From Gemmatimonadota bacterium (GTDB taxonomy: Bacteria > Gemmatimonadota > Gemmatimonadetes > Palauibacterales > Palauibacteraceae), in the NCBI GenBank assembly GCA_021295785.1, contig JAGWBR010000016.1, positions 1 to 64,000 on the forward strand: a stretch of DNA of 64,000 nt, written 5' to 3'. Of this stretch, positions 53,351 to 62,339 are shown in pieces (the first letter of the stretch is position 1; each line of letters begins with the position of its first letter). Below the pieces are notes generated by a model. It saw only the letters and a program-made list of their open reading frames with translations. It was not told the DNA's origin and searched no databases. The position numbers were made by a program, and so were the translations under genes.

Positions 53351-56176
53351 ATGGTTCCAGCCGAACGCCGTGTTCTGGTTACAGCTGTCTCAGTGGCGTC
53401 CGCCGCTTGTTTGTTGCTGGCGGGGGCAGACTGTGCCTTGGCACAAGAGGCGGAGGGCCGGGTGTCGGGCAGGGTGGTGGCCGAAGTGAACTCGCGGCCG
53501 CTGGCTGGCGTGCAGGTCACACTGGCGGACCTGGAAACCGGTGTGCTCTCAGACGTTGACGGCCGCTACTCGATCTCCCGGCTCCCGCCGGGGACGTATG
53601 ACCTGGCGTTCACCCGGATTGGATTTGCCTCCAAGACGGTGACGGGTGTGGTGGTTACGGCGGGCGAGGTTACCGTGGTCGATGTGGTCTTGCCCCCGCG
53701 GACGATAGCGGTCGAGGGGATAACCGTTTCGGCAACGAAAGAGCAGGGGACGGCTGCGGCGGTTCTGTCGGCCAGGCAGACGGCGGCCGCGGTGACCGAC
53801 GCCATCGGGCGCGAGCAGATCAGCGATTCACCCGACTCCGACGCGGCTGCGGCGATGGCCCGCGTACCCGGCGTGACCATCGTCGACAAAAAGTTCGTCT
53901 ACGTCCGCGGCCTGGGGGAGCGCTACGGAAACACGACTCTCGACGGCGCTGTCATGCCCTCGCCGATCGCGGACCGGAAGGCCGTTCCGTTGGACTTGGT
54001 CCCGGCCAGCTTCATTGAGAGCGTCTCGACCTCCAAGAGCTACCTCCCCAGCCAGCCCGCGGACTACGCCGGCGGATTGGTCCAGATTGAGACCCGCCGG
54101 GTGCCAGGGGAAGAGTTCTTCAAAATGGGGCTGAGCTCCGGATACCAGACGATTACGACGGGAGCGACCGGTCTGAGTTACGAAGGCGGCGGGCTCGACT
54201 TTTTGGGGATAGACGACGGTACCAGAGACCTGCCAGACATTCTGCCTGATGACATGGGGGTCACCCGCGGCAACCTGACCACCACCGAACTCGAGGCGAT
54301 CGGCGAGGCGTTCGCCCCGGGTTGGGCGGGCCTGCCCTCAACCGTACCCGCACCGGTCGGCGGCGAACTGGCGTTTTCCACCGAGTTCGGCCTGGGGCCG
54401 CGCGATCTGGGCATTCTGGCCACCGCCCACTGGGACGATTCGTGGAGCCGGCGCGGCAACTACGTGGAGCGCGTCTTCGCTTCCAGTCTGCTGGACGATC
54501 CCGAGGTCAACTACGCCGGCGATGTAACCACGCGACAGGTCACGCTGGGCGGGCTCTTGAACGTGGACTACCCCCTTGCCAGCGGACACCGCATTTCCCT
54601 GAACGGTCTGATGAACCGGATCACCGAGGACCAAGCCCGGATTCTTGAGGGATTCAACCTTGATTCAAACGCCGACCAGAGGAACACGCGCCTCCAGTAT
54701 GTGGAGAACTCGCTCCTTTCGGGGCGGGTGACCGGGAAGCACTACTTCCGGAACCTGGCCGAGGCGTCCGTGGAGTGGCAGGCGTCCTATTCGCGGGCAG
54801 GTCGTTACGAGCCCAACACTCGCGAGGTGCTCTACCGCGAGGCCGACGGCGTGTTCCTGTGGGACAACTTCATCCAGAGCGGCAGCATCTTCCACCAGAA
54901 TCTGGAGGAAGAGGCAATCAACCTGGCCATGGACGCGGAGATCCCGATTTGGGTGAGGGACGTGCCGGGCACGATTGAGTTCGGTGGGGCGCTGGTGTCG
55001 CGAGACCGGAACGTGCTGAGCCGCCGGTTCAGGTTCATGCCCCGGGGGCCGATTCCCGACGACGTGAGGATGTCCGATCCCGACAACCTTTTCACCGCCG
55101 AGAACATTGCGGCCGACCGGTTCGAGATCACCGAGGCCACGTTCCGGCCCGATAACTACGTGGCCGACCAGATCACGGCCGCCGCCTACTTCATGGCCGA
55201 CTTCGAGCTGTTGCCGTCGGTGCGTTTCGCGGGAGGTGCCAGGGTCGAGTCGAGCAAGCAGAACGTTAACCCCCTGGACCTGTTCACCACGTTCGCCGAC
55301 CCGTTGGAAGGTGCCGAGCTGAGCGATACGGACATCGCCCCGGGAATCACCCTCACGTGGGCGGCCAGCGATCAGATCAACGTGCGCGCGGCCGCTTCGC
55401 GGACTGTGGCGCGACCCGAGTTCAGAGAGCTGGCACCGTTCTCGTTCGCCGACTTCGCCGGCGGTTACCTGGTCGTGGGCAACCCGCTGCTTGAGCGGTC
55501 CAGGATCAACAACTTCGATCTGCGGTGGGAGTTCTTCCCGTCACCGGGGTCGGTTTTCTCGGCCAGTGCCTTCCTGAAAGAATTCGCCGGGCCGATTGAA
55601 GAAGTCGTGTTCCCCAGCAGCGAGTTCATCAAGAGCTGGGTCAACGCCGAATCCGCCCAGAACTTTGGTGCCGAATTTGAGGCGCGGACCGGGATGGGCT
55701 TCTTGGCCGGCGGGTGGGACAACCTCCGCCTGAACGTGAACGTGACGGTGGTGGCCAGCCAGGTTGCAACGGGGACGGTCGCGCAGGTCTTCGTGCCCGG
55801 TTTCGGGGCCGACGAGCTGGAGATCGTCGAGCGGGAGCGCCGGCTGCAGGGTCAGTCGGCCTATGTGGTTAACGCCGGCCTCAACTGGTCCGCCCCCGGG
55901 GGCGGATCATCGATGTCGCTGCTCTATAACCGCTTCGGCTCCCGTATCAGTCAGGTCGGCACGCAGTACCTGCCCGACGTGCTGGAGGAACCGCGCGATC
56001 AACTTGACTTCGTTGTGGAACAGAATCTGGGTCGGGGGACATCGCTCAAGATGGGCGCCTCCAATCTGCTGGACAGCAGCTACCGCTTCACCCAGGGCGG
56101 TGACCTTCTGCGCGGTTGGGATATCGGCCGTTCCTTCTCGGTCAGCGCTGAGTGGCAACCGGCAGGCAACTTCTAA
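53351..56176 (+). CDS. SusC-like TonB-dependent receptor with N-terminal CarboxypepD-regulatory-like domain
   Basis: Outer-membrane receptor of 941 residues from ATG 53351. It has a signal peptide, a beta-sandwich regulatory-like domain (GRVSGRVVAEVNSRPLAGV..., ends near residue 115), a plug domain (MARVPGVTIVDKKFVYVRGL, then DYAGGLVQIETR) and a long barrel ending in GASNLLDSSYRFTQG. An earlier ATG at 53306 is in frame, but the likely -10 at 53291 would put the transcript start almost on it, and the later start gives a better signal peptide. The Pho-box-like repeat upstream and the adjacent phoB operon suggest it is made under phosphate starvation, perhaps to import phosphate-containing compounds. 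Confidence 0.9.
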   Translation: MVPAERRVLVTAVSVASAACLLLAGADCALAQEAEGRVSGRVVAEVNSRPLAGVQVTLADLETGVLSDVDGRYSISRLPPGTYDLAFTRIGFASKTVTGVVVTAGEVTVVDVVLPPRTIAVEGITVSATKEQGTAAAVLSARQTAAAVTDAIGREQISDSPDSDAAAAMARVPGVTIVDKKFVYVRGLGERYGNTTLDGAVMPSPIADRKAVPLDLVPASFIESVSTSKSYLPSQPADYAGGLVQIETRRVPGEEFFKMGLSSGYQTITTGATGLSYEGGGLDFLGIDDGTRDLPDILPDDMGVTRGNLTTTELEAIGEAFAPGWAGLPSTVPAPVGGELAFSTEFGLGPRDLGILATAHWDDSWSRRGNYVERVFASSLLDDPEVNYAGDVTTRQVTLGGLLNVDYPLASGHRISLNGLMNRITEDQARILEGFNLDSNADQRNTRLQYVENSLLSGRVTGKHYFRNLAEASVEWQASYSRAGRYEPNTREVLYREADGVFLWDNFIQSGSIFHQNLEEEAINLAMDAEIPIWVRDVPGTIEFGGALVSRDRNVLSRRFRFMPRGPIPDDVRMSDPDNLFTAENIAADRFEITEATFRPDNYVADQITAAAYFMADFELLPSVRFAGGARVESSKQNVNPLDLFTTFADPLEGAELSDTDIAPGITLTWAASDQINVRAAASRTVARPEFRELAPFSFADFAGGYLVVGNPLLERSRINNFDLRWEFFPSPGSVFSASAFLKEFAGPIEEVVFPSSEFIKSWVNAESAQNFGAEFEARTGMGFLAGGWDNLRLNVNVTVVASQVATGTVAQVFVPGFGADELEIVERERRLQGQSAYVVNAGLNWSAPGGGSSMSLLYNRFGSRISQVGTQYLPDVLEEPRDQLDFVVEQNLGRGTSLKMGASNLLDSSYRFTQGGDLLRGWDIGRSFSVSAEWQPAGNF

Positions 56177-56213
56177 GGCGCCGTCTGCAGACGGTGCAGG
56201 GAGAATTCATGAG

Positions 56214-57524
56214 ATGAGAAGCAGACTTACTTTCGCCGGACCGATTTCGCGGCCTTTCGCGGCGGCAGCAGGATGTGTTCTCGTTGCTGCTTGCTCCGAC
56301 GCCACCGGGCCGCCTTCCCCGGCGGGCGGCGACAGCGGCGTCCTCTCGGGAACTCTGACCGCCAACCGCACCCTGTCGGCCGACACGGTCTACCTGATCC
56401 AGGGCACCACGATCATTGAGGACGGGGTGACCCTGACCATCCCCGCGGGCACCACGCTCAAGGGTGACGTCAACTACGCTGGATCTGCCATGATCGTCAG
56501 GCAGGGCGGGCGCATCGTTGCGCGGGGCACGGCGGACGCGCCGATCGTGTTCACCAGCTCGGCCGCGGAGGGTTCGCGGTCTCGCGGCGACTGGGGCGGA
56601 GTGGTTCTCAACGGCCGTTCACACTGCAATTTCCCGGCCCAGGAGTGTGTGGGGGAAGGCGGCTCCGGCCCCTACGGCGGTTCTGAGTTAAACGATGACA
56701 GCGGCGTGCTGAGCTACGTGCGCATCGAGTATGCCGGCTACGAGGTCAGTTTCGGCAACGAGCTCAACGGCCTGACCCTGAACGGTGTTGGCGCGGGCAC
56801 CGAGCTCCACCACATCCAGTCGCACTACGGGTCCGATGACGGCATCGAGTTCTTCGGCGGTACCGTCGATCTGAAGTACGCTGTCGTCACCGGCGCTTCG
56901 GACGATTCGTTCGATTTTTCGACCGGATGGCAGGGCCGCGGCCAGTTCTGGGTGGTTATCCAGGATCCGTTCGATGCAGACAACGGTTTTGAGGTTGACG
57001 GCAACGAAGAGAACTTCGATGCAATTCCGCTCACGAACCCGACCATCTACAACGTCACCCTGATCGGCAAGCCCGCGGGTGTCGGCAGCGCCGGCGAGAG
57101 CCCGCGCGGGATTATCTTCCGTCGCGGCACCGCCGGGTCGATCCACAACGTGGTCGTGCTTGGCTTTGAGAAGGGAATCGATCTGGACCAGATCGAGACC
57201 GTGGAGTCCGACGGCGTCACGCTGACGAACTCCTACTTTTTCGGGCAGACCTCGGGGACGTTCGAGGAAGACGAAGACGGGATTGACGAGGAGGCCTACC
57301 TGGGGAACGTGGTGTGGTCCAACGCTTTCGACACCGATCCGATGCTGACGGATCCCTACAGCACGTTGGCTCCCGACCTGCGCCCGATTTCGACCTCTCC
57401 GCTTGTGTCCGGTGGCGCCACGCCGGCCGCCGACGGGTTCTTCGATCAGGTCAGCTTCATAGGCGGAGTTGATCCCAACGGCGAACAGTGGTTCGACGCC
57501 TGGATTACTCGCGACATCAACTAG
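56214..57524 (+). CDS. Beta-helix lipoprotein downstream of the Pho-linked TonB receptor
   Basis: The 436-residue product has a signal peptide with lipobox VAAC (cysteine 27). The rest reads as repeated short strands of a right-handed parallel beta-helix (TLTIPAGTTLKG, APIVFTSS, GDWGGVVLNG, DGIEFFGGTVDLKYAVVTG). GGGAG-type ribosome site at about 56199. It follows the receptor by 37 bp and probably shares its transcript. It could be a surface partner that captures substrate for the receptor; this is inference from position. Confidence 0.75.
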   Translation: MRSRLTFAGPISRPFAAAAGCVLVAACSDATGPPSPAGGDSGVLSGTLTANRTLSADTVYLIQGTTIIEDGVTLTIPAGTTLKGDVNYAGSAMIVRQGGRIVARGTADAPIVFTSSAAEGSRSRGDWGGVVLNGRSHCNFPAQECVGEGGSGPYGGSELNDDSGVLSYVRIEYAGYEVSFGNELNGLTLNGVGAGTELHHIQSHYGSDDGIEFFGGTVDLKYAVVTGASDDSFDFSTGWQGRGQFWVVIQDPFDADNGFEVDGNEENFDAIPLTNPTIYNVTLIGKPAGVGSAGESPRGIIFRRGTAGSIHNVVVLGFEKGIDLDQIETVESDGVTLTNSYFFGQTSGTFEEDEDGIDEEAYLGNVVWSNAFDTDPMLTDPYSTLAPDLRPISTSPLVSGGATPAADGFFDQVSFIGGVDPNGEQWFDAWITRDIN

Positions 57525-57547
57525 CCCGGATTACTCGCGTCAGCTAA
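57502..57547 (+). repeat. Imperfect direct repeat at the beta-helix gene end
   Basis: GGATTACTCGCG at 57502 and again at 57528 (26-bp period) duplicates the last codons of the beta-helix gene just beyond its stop. It marks the left side of a rearranged stretch that continues with the inverted repeat. Confidence 0.7.
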
Positions 57548-57594
57548 TACCGACAGGCTGCGCCTTGCAGCGCTCGTGTTTGGTGGGGGGGGGC

Positions 57595-57668
57595 GCTCGG
57601 GCCAGACCATCTGGTTGTGCACGCCCTCCGACAAGGGCAGAGCCCCCAGCGACGCCGTAACGCGGGTC
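57595..57668. repeat. Left arm of a 74-bp inverted repeat
   Basis: The arm is the reverse complement of 57727-57800 with about four mismatches over the central 70 bp (for example GTGCAC against GTGCTC). The spacer is 58 bp. The arm is an inverted copy of coding sequence in the gene to the right, so it arose by duplication, not as a functional signal. Confidence 0.88.
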
Positions 57669-58093
57669 TCCGCGGCTCGGCGAGCTCGCTGGATGTTTTG
57701 GCCCGGCGTGTTCTGGCCGCTCTTTCGACCCGCGATACGGCGACGCTGGGGGCTCTGCGCTTGTCGGAGGGCGAGCACAACCAGATGGTCTGGCCCGAGC
57801 TCCCGGCCTCGGCCCCCGAGGTCAACTATCCGGTGGATTTCGCTTGGACCAACATCGGTATCCGCAACCGGGCGGCGCTCGCCACCCTGCTTTACGACTT
57901 TCGGGACGCGGAGCCGGAGCTGACGGGCACGGAGTGCCGCGGCCCGACCCAGAGCTTCGAGAGTTTCGTGGTCCATACAAACTGTTGGGTCGAGTTTCGC
58001 ACCGACGGAGGCGGGCCGAGGGCCCAACAGCTCTACAAGGACGTTCTGGACTGGGACGGCGAACTCAAAGTGTTTCGGTACTACGAGCCCTGA
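57669..58093 (+). pseudogene. 5'-truncated gene of unknown function
   Basis: The frame from about 57680 to the stop at 58091-58093 encodes a protein with a good-looking core (STRDTATLGALRL, EHNQMVWPELPAS, YPVDFAWTNIGIRNRAAL, CWVEFRTDGGG). No start codon or signal peptide precedes it: upstream lies the inverted copy of its own 5' region. The only ATG (57617) is inside that copy. The gene was most likely a secreted or lipoprotein of about 180-220 residues whose 5' end was replaced by the inverted duplication. Confidence 0.6.
57727..57800. repeat. Right arm of the 74-bp inverted repeat (coding)
   Basis: This is the original-looking arm, lying inside the truncated gene and covering its RDTATLGALRLSEGEHNQ segment. 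The two arms could form a long hairpin in RNA or a cruciform in DNA. Confidence 0.85.
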
Positions 58094-58105
58094 AACCCCT
58101 CGGCG

Positions 58106-59149
58106 TTAGAAACCGAACTGGACCAGGGCGAAAAGTTCCCCGTCGGCCAGCAGTCGGTTGTCTTCGCCCTGCAGGCGTTTGGCATACTGAAGGCTGAGCC
58201 GGGTCAGGTAACCGGGGAAGAGGTTCAGTCCGGCCATCAAGAAACCGTCGGTCTCGCCGTCGGCTCCTTCAAGACTGTCGTACCTGACCACCGCCTCGGT
58301 GAGTCCCCACACTGCCCTGGCCATCTCGGCATGGAAACCATGCGTGGTCTGCATGTCCCGCCGGTCTTCGGCAGTGCGCTCCCCGCGATGGTCGTCGAGA
58401 TTCCATTCCCATTGGTTCTCGGCCCGCAGGTATTCGGCCGTCAGATTGAACCCCCTGTAGGCGGCATGGAAATCCGCCCCCCAGGACTGCGTGGACCCCG
58501 TCCCCCACCCCGCAACATCGTCCGACCAGAGAACCGATAGTCCGCCCTGCAGCACGAACTGGTCCGTGAATGCAATCGGACCGACGGTGTTGAACTGAAC
58601 CCGCCCGGCCCACATGTAACCCCCGTCGTTGCTGGCCGTGCGCCCATTGCCGTTGAAAACCCCCCCCCCGTATTCGAGCCGGCCGTCGAGGAACGCGCCT
58701 CCCAGGCTCACGCCGACCTGCCTGCCGGGGGCAATGGCCCGGGTTGCGGACGCCCGCTCCAGAAACCTGAGTTGCCCCTTCGGGTCAAGGGCGTCCAGGC
58801 CGAAAGACGGTCTGAACATCCCGGCGGTCAGGTGAACCTCGGGCGAAATCGGGAGAGTGGCCTGCACATCGAACAGCTCCATGGCCCGGGACTCGGCGTC
58901 GTACCGTACTATTGCGCTGTATTCAAACGTGCCCGTCCTGCCGCCGCTCACAAGCAACCGGCCTTCAAACACTTCAAACCCGGCGGGCTGTGCGTTGGAG
59001 GAACCCGGGTCGTGAAAACCGGTCTGGATGAGAACGCTCACGTCGGCCGAAAGGTCCTGGCCGAGACCGGGTGAGGTGGCAAGGCCGAGCGCAACCAAGG
59101 CCACGCTGGGGATCTCAAGGGCCAAAGCCCGGAACCTGTGGGTCTTCAT
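58106..59149 (-). CDS. Phosphate-selective porin (OprO/OprP-type)
   Basis: From ATG 59149 the 347-residue product has a signal peptide and then a beta-barrel of OprP character (TGTFEYSAIVRYDAES, VHLTAGMFRPSFGLDAL, GYMWAGRVQFNTVG, YAKRLQGEDNRL and a terminal FALVQFGF ending in phenylalanine). Such porins form trimeric anion channels for phosphate in the outer membrane. The position near the Pho region fits. No clear Pho box precedes it, only a GGTTTAAACC palindrome at 59226-59235 in the divergent promoter region. Confidence 0.82.
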   Translation of the reverse strand: MKTHRFRALALEIPSVALVALGLATSPGLGQDLSADVSVLIQTGFHDPGSSNAQPAGFEVFEGRLLVSGGRTGTFEYSAIVRYDAESRAMELFDVQATLPISPEVHLTAGMFRPSFGLDALDPKGQLRFLERASATRAIAPGRQVGVSLGGAFLDGRLEYGGGVFNGNGRTASNDGGYMWAGRVQFNTVGPIAFTDQFVLQGGLSVLWSDDVAGWGTGSTQSWGADFHAAYRGFNLTAEYLRAENQWEWNLDDHRGERTAEDRRDMQTTHGFHAEMARAVWGLTEAVVRYDSLEGADGETDGFLMAGLNLFPGYLTRLSLQYAKRLQGEDNRLLADGELFALVQFGF

Positions 59150-59236
59150 GGGGCAAATGATGGCCGCCCGATCCCCTTCCGTCAACCTGCCGCCCCACCT
59201 GCCGACGTCCTTTCCCCACCGGTTAGGTTTAAACCC

Positions 59237-60151
59237 ATGGCGGCGATTTCGACACAAGAAACCGTGCGGATCAGAGAGGGCGACGTGCATCTTGTCGTCG
59301 TCCGCAGCGACCGGGGTGCTGAGTGCGGCCGGCCCGCTCTGTTGCTCCACGGATTGGGGGCGCGCGGGCGCACTTGGTACGGTGTGGCGGAGCGCTTCGT
59401 TGACATATGCCCGCAGTGGGAATGCTGGGTGCCCGACCTGCTGGGACGCGGTGCCTCGGTCGGCTCGGAGGGGTCGCGACTTGAGAAGCTGCGGTACGGC
59501 ATCCCGGAGGACGTACGGCGCCTGGGGGAGATGTCGGAGGTACTGTGGCCGGGGAAGGGAATTCCCCGGTTGATTGCCGGGCATTCGCACGGGGCGGCCC
59601 TGGCCATGGGACTCGCCAGTGCTGCCAACACAGGTCCGGTGCAGCGCGCATTGCTGTTGTGCAATCCGGTTACTCACAAGATCATCCCGCCTGCTTTTCT
59701 TTCGGTCCTGAGGCGACCCGCGGCCCGCCGCGCCGCCGGGGTGCTGCTGGCACCGCTGCAAGCGCCGCTCGGGCGGTTCATTACTCAGATGGCCGCCGGG
59801 CCGCGGTTCCGCGTCTCTCCAGGCGTGGCGGACGAGTATTCCCGCCCGTACGACGATTCCGCGGGGGCCGCGGTGTTGATGAAGATCATGGCAGACTGGC
59901 AACCGGCCGAGTTGGAGGGCTTTCTCCCGATCCCCGGCGAGACTGTGTCGGCGCATGTGGTGGGTGGCCCGCACGACCGCAGGATTCCGCTCAAAGCCGC
60001 AACCGACCTCGCGAGGATGCTGTCCTGTCCGCTCACGGTGATCCCTGATGGCGGCCACCTGATTCCCGAACAACACCCGGCGCTTCTGGCCGGTATCCTG
60101 CGCGACCTGGCAGGCGCGTTGGAAGGCGGTTCGGAGGCCGCTGGAGAATGA
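59237..60151 (+). CDS. Alpha/beta-hydrolase-fold protein
   Basis: The 304-residue protein from ATG 59237 has the oxyanion motif LLLHGLGARGRTW, the nucleophile elbow AGHSHGAA with the catalytic serine, and a late PDGGHLIPEQHP histidine. Substrate unknown. It overlaps the nitrilase-family gene by four bases and is the first of three coupled genes ending in nadE. Confidence 0.85.
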   Translation: MAAISTQETVRIREGDVHLVVVRSDRGAECGRPALLLHGLGARGRTWYGVAERFVDICPQWECWVPDLLGRGASVGSEGSRLEKLRYGIPEDVRRLGEMSEVLWPGKGIPRLIAGHSHGAALAMGLASAANTGPVQRALLLCNPVTHKIIPPAFLSVLRRPAARRAAGVLLAPLQAPLGRFITQMAAGPRFRVSPGVADEYSRPYDDSAGAAVLMKIMADWQPAELEGFLPIPGETVSAHVVGGPHDRRIPLKAATDLARMLSCPLTVIPDGGHLIPEQHPALLAGILRDLAGALEGGSEAAGE

Positions 60152-61029
60152 CGCCCGTGCCTCGGACGATTTGCATCGCGCAGTTTCGGCCGGACAAGTC
60201 GGATCCCGGGAGTGCGCTGAGGCGAGCCGGTGCCACCATTGAGCGCGCGCTGGACCGCGATCCGAACACCCGATTGATCGTGTTCCCGGAGACCGCCCTG
60301 ACCGGGTACTTCCTGGAAGGGGGAGTATACGAGGAGGCACGGACCGCGCCGGAGTGGTTCCAGGCGCTGGACGGCGAACATGGCCGGCGGGGGCTGCCTC
60401 CCGTAGACGTGGCGGCGGGCTTCTACGAGAGGCACGAACGGAAGTTCTCCAACTCCGCCATTTACGCGCGGTTGGGCGAGGGCGGCGGGATAGTACACGT
60501 TCACCGGAAGGTCTTCCTGCCTACCTACGGGCTGTTTCAGGAGGCCCGGTTCGTGTCGCCCGGGGCGGGTGTGGCGGCCTTCGACACACGCTTGGGTCGC
60601 ACCGCGATGTTGGTCTGCGAGGACGCCTTCCATTCGGTAACCGGAGCGCTGGCGGCCCTGGACGGCGCCCAACTCCTGCTGGTGCTCTGCGCGTCGCCTG
60701 CCCGCGGTGCAAGATCGCCCGACGGACCGGAAAACTTGGCGACGTGGGACGTGATCGGGAGTCGTCTGGCCGCGGAACACGGTATTTTCGTGATCCTCGC
60801 CCAGCTCGCGGGGTTTGAGGGAGGGAAGGGGTTTCCGGGCGGTTCCACCGCATATGATCCGGCGGGACAGCGGATTGCATCGGGGCCGCTTTGGGACCAG
60901 GCACTGGTGCCCGTGACCATCAATCCGGGGGATGTCTCGCGCGTCAGGGGGCAGGCACCCCACTTGGCCGACCTCGAGCAAGCCTGGCGGCGGTTGATGG
61001 CGAACAGTCCCGGCGCCGCGGACAGATGA
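60148..61029 (+). CDS. Nitrilase-superfamily amidohydrolase, probably the glutaminase partner of NadE
   Basis: The 293-residue enzyme has the full Glu-Lys-Cys triad: E48 in VFPETALTGYF, K121 in VHRKVFLP, and C157 in LVCEDAFH. In many bacteria a domain of this family is joined to the N-terminus of NAD synthetase and supplies ammonia from glutamine. Here it is a separate protein whose stop overlaps the nadE start (ATGA). That makes a two-part glutamine-dependent NAD synthetase the best guess, with an unrelated amidase as the alternative. Confidence 0.8.
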   Translation: MTPVPRTICIAQFRPDKSDPGSALRRAGATIERALDRDPNTRLIVFPETALTGYFLEGGVYEEARTAPEWFQALDGEHGRRGLPPVDVAAGFYERHERKFSNSAIYARLGEGGGIVHVHRKVFLPTYGLFQEARFVSPGAGVAAFDTRLGRTAMLVCEDAFHSVTGALAALDGAQLLLVLCASPARGARSPDGPENLATWDVIGSRLAAEHGIFVILAQLAGFEGGKGFPGGSTAYDPAGQRIASGPLWDQALVPVTINPGDVSRVRGQAPHLADLEQAWRRLMANSPGAADR

Positions 61030-61898
61030 CGCAGCGTTTCGACAGTCGGGTGCGGCCGGCCCCGGGGCTCGATCCCGACGACGACTCGGTGCTTGAAATC
61101 AATGTCGAAACCGTCAGGCGCTGGCTTGTCGAGTTCCTGAGACAGGAGATAGCGGTCCAGCGGGGTTTTTCCAGCATTGTGATCGGACTGTCGGGCGGTG
61201 TGGATTCGGCTCTCTCCGCCGCACTTTGCGCCGAGGCGCTGGAGCCGGAATCGGTCCACTGCTTCATGCTGCCCTACCGCTCGTCGGACCCCCGCAGTCT
61301 GGATGACGCGCACGAGGTGGCGGAGGCCTTGGGCACGCCGCGCCGGGTGATCGACATTGCGCCGGCGGTGGACGGGTATTTGGAAAAAGAATCCGGTCCC
61401 GGCGCGCACCGGACGGGGAATGTCGCGGCCCGGGTTCGCATGGCGATCCTGTACGATCAGGCCGCCGGACTCGGTGCGCTACCGGTGGGCACAAGCAACA
61501 AGTCAGAGCGGCTGCTTGGCTACTTCACGTGGCACGGCGACGACGCGCCCGCGGTCAATCCTCTCGGGGACCTGTTCAAGACCCAGGTGTGGGCGCTGGG
61601 GCGGGCGATGGGTCTGCCGCTCTCGGTGATCGACAAGCCGCCGACGGCTGACCTGATCCCCGGCCAGACCGACGAGAACGACTTGGGCGTCACCTACCGG
61701 AGCGCGGATCTGATTCTGTTTCACCTGCTGGACGGAAGGTCCCCCGCCGAGCTCGTCGACGCGGGCTTCCCAGAGGGGGACATGCGCGCCGTGACCGCGC
61801 GCCTCGACGCAACGCACTGGAAGCGCCGCCTGCCCACCCAGGCGATGCTGTCCCAGACAGCAATCGGAGAGTCCTACCTGCGGCCGGTGGATTACTGA
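61026..61898 (+). CDS. nadE: NAD synthetase
   Basis: Last step of NAD synthesis: amidation of deamido-NAD with ATP. The 290-residue protein is the short, synthetase-only form, with the PP-loop SGGVDS at 56-61, the GTSNKSERLLGYFT motif and a NPLGDLFKTQVWAL helix. The standard glutaminase domain is absent and is probably supplied by the preceding gene. Confidence 0.93.
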   Translation: MTQRFDSRVRPAPGLDPDDDSVLEINVETVRRWLVEFLRQEIAVQRGFSSIVIGLSGGVDSALSAALCAEALEPESVHCFMLPYRSSDPRSLDDAHEVAEALGTPRRVIDIAPAVDGYLEKESGPGAHRTGNVAARVRMAILYDQAAGLGALPVGTSNKSERLLGYFTWHGDDAPAVNPLGDLFKTQVWALGRAMGLPLSVIDKPPTADLIPGQTDENDLGVTYRSADLILFHLLDGRSPAELVDAGFPEGDMRAVTARLDATHWKRRLPTQAMLSQTAIGESYLRPVDY

Positions 61899-62028
61899 TT
61901 CGGATCACTGGCCGGGGCGGGCTTGGCCACTGACACTAACTACTAACGCGCGCGCCTCGCGAAGACGGCCCGAAACAAGAACGCCCCGGATCCGCGGACT
62001 CACGGACCGTGGCGTGTGGTAGCCCGCA

Positions 62029-62101
62029 TACCCCCTAGGGGAATCGAACCCCTGTCTCCTGGCTGAGAACCAGGTATCCTGGGCCACTAGACGAAGGGGG
62101 C
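62029..62101 (-). tRNA. tRNA-Glu(CTC)
   Basis: Minus-strand cloverleaf: acceptor GCCCCCT/AGGGGGT (one G-U at the end pair), anticodon arm CCTGG-TTCTCAG-CCAGG with anticodon CTC, T-arm AGGGG-TTCGATT-CCCCT, discriminator A at 62029. CCA is not encoded. Confidence 0.95.
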
Positions 62102-62159
62102 AGGGCGTACTTCAAAGTCCCGTACGAACGGCCCGCGAAAATAAATCTCCGCGCCTCCG

Positions 62160-62339
62160 TGATCAAGGCGGTGTCGGGAGCAAATGGAATGTCCGCTTTT
62201 CCTGTGGAGAGTTCCGGGAACGGTAGAGTCTCCCTCGTGTTCGAGATGACCACGCGCGCTCCGAGCATCGACACCTGAGCCCGCAGCTCAGCTCGACGGC
62301 TCATGTGGGAATCAGGCATCGAGGCTCAGCGGTGTCGGC
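62160..62339. mobile_element. Insertion-sequence end remnant
   Basis: GTGTCGGGAGCAAATGGAAT at 62171-62190 followed by GTCCGCTTTTCC repeats the end units seen at 17769-17823, so both are probably scars of the same IS21-like type. A short minus frame (62319 downward) starts with MSRRAELRAQV, which may be a transposase stub, but it is too short to assign. It sits next to tRNA-Glu, a common insertion place. Confidence 0.5.
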
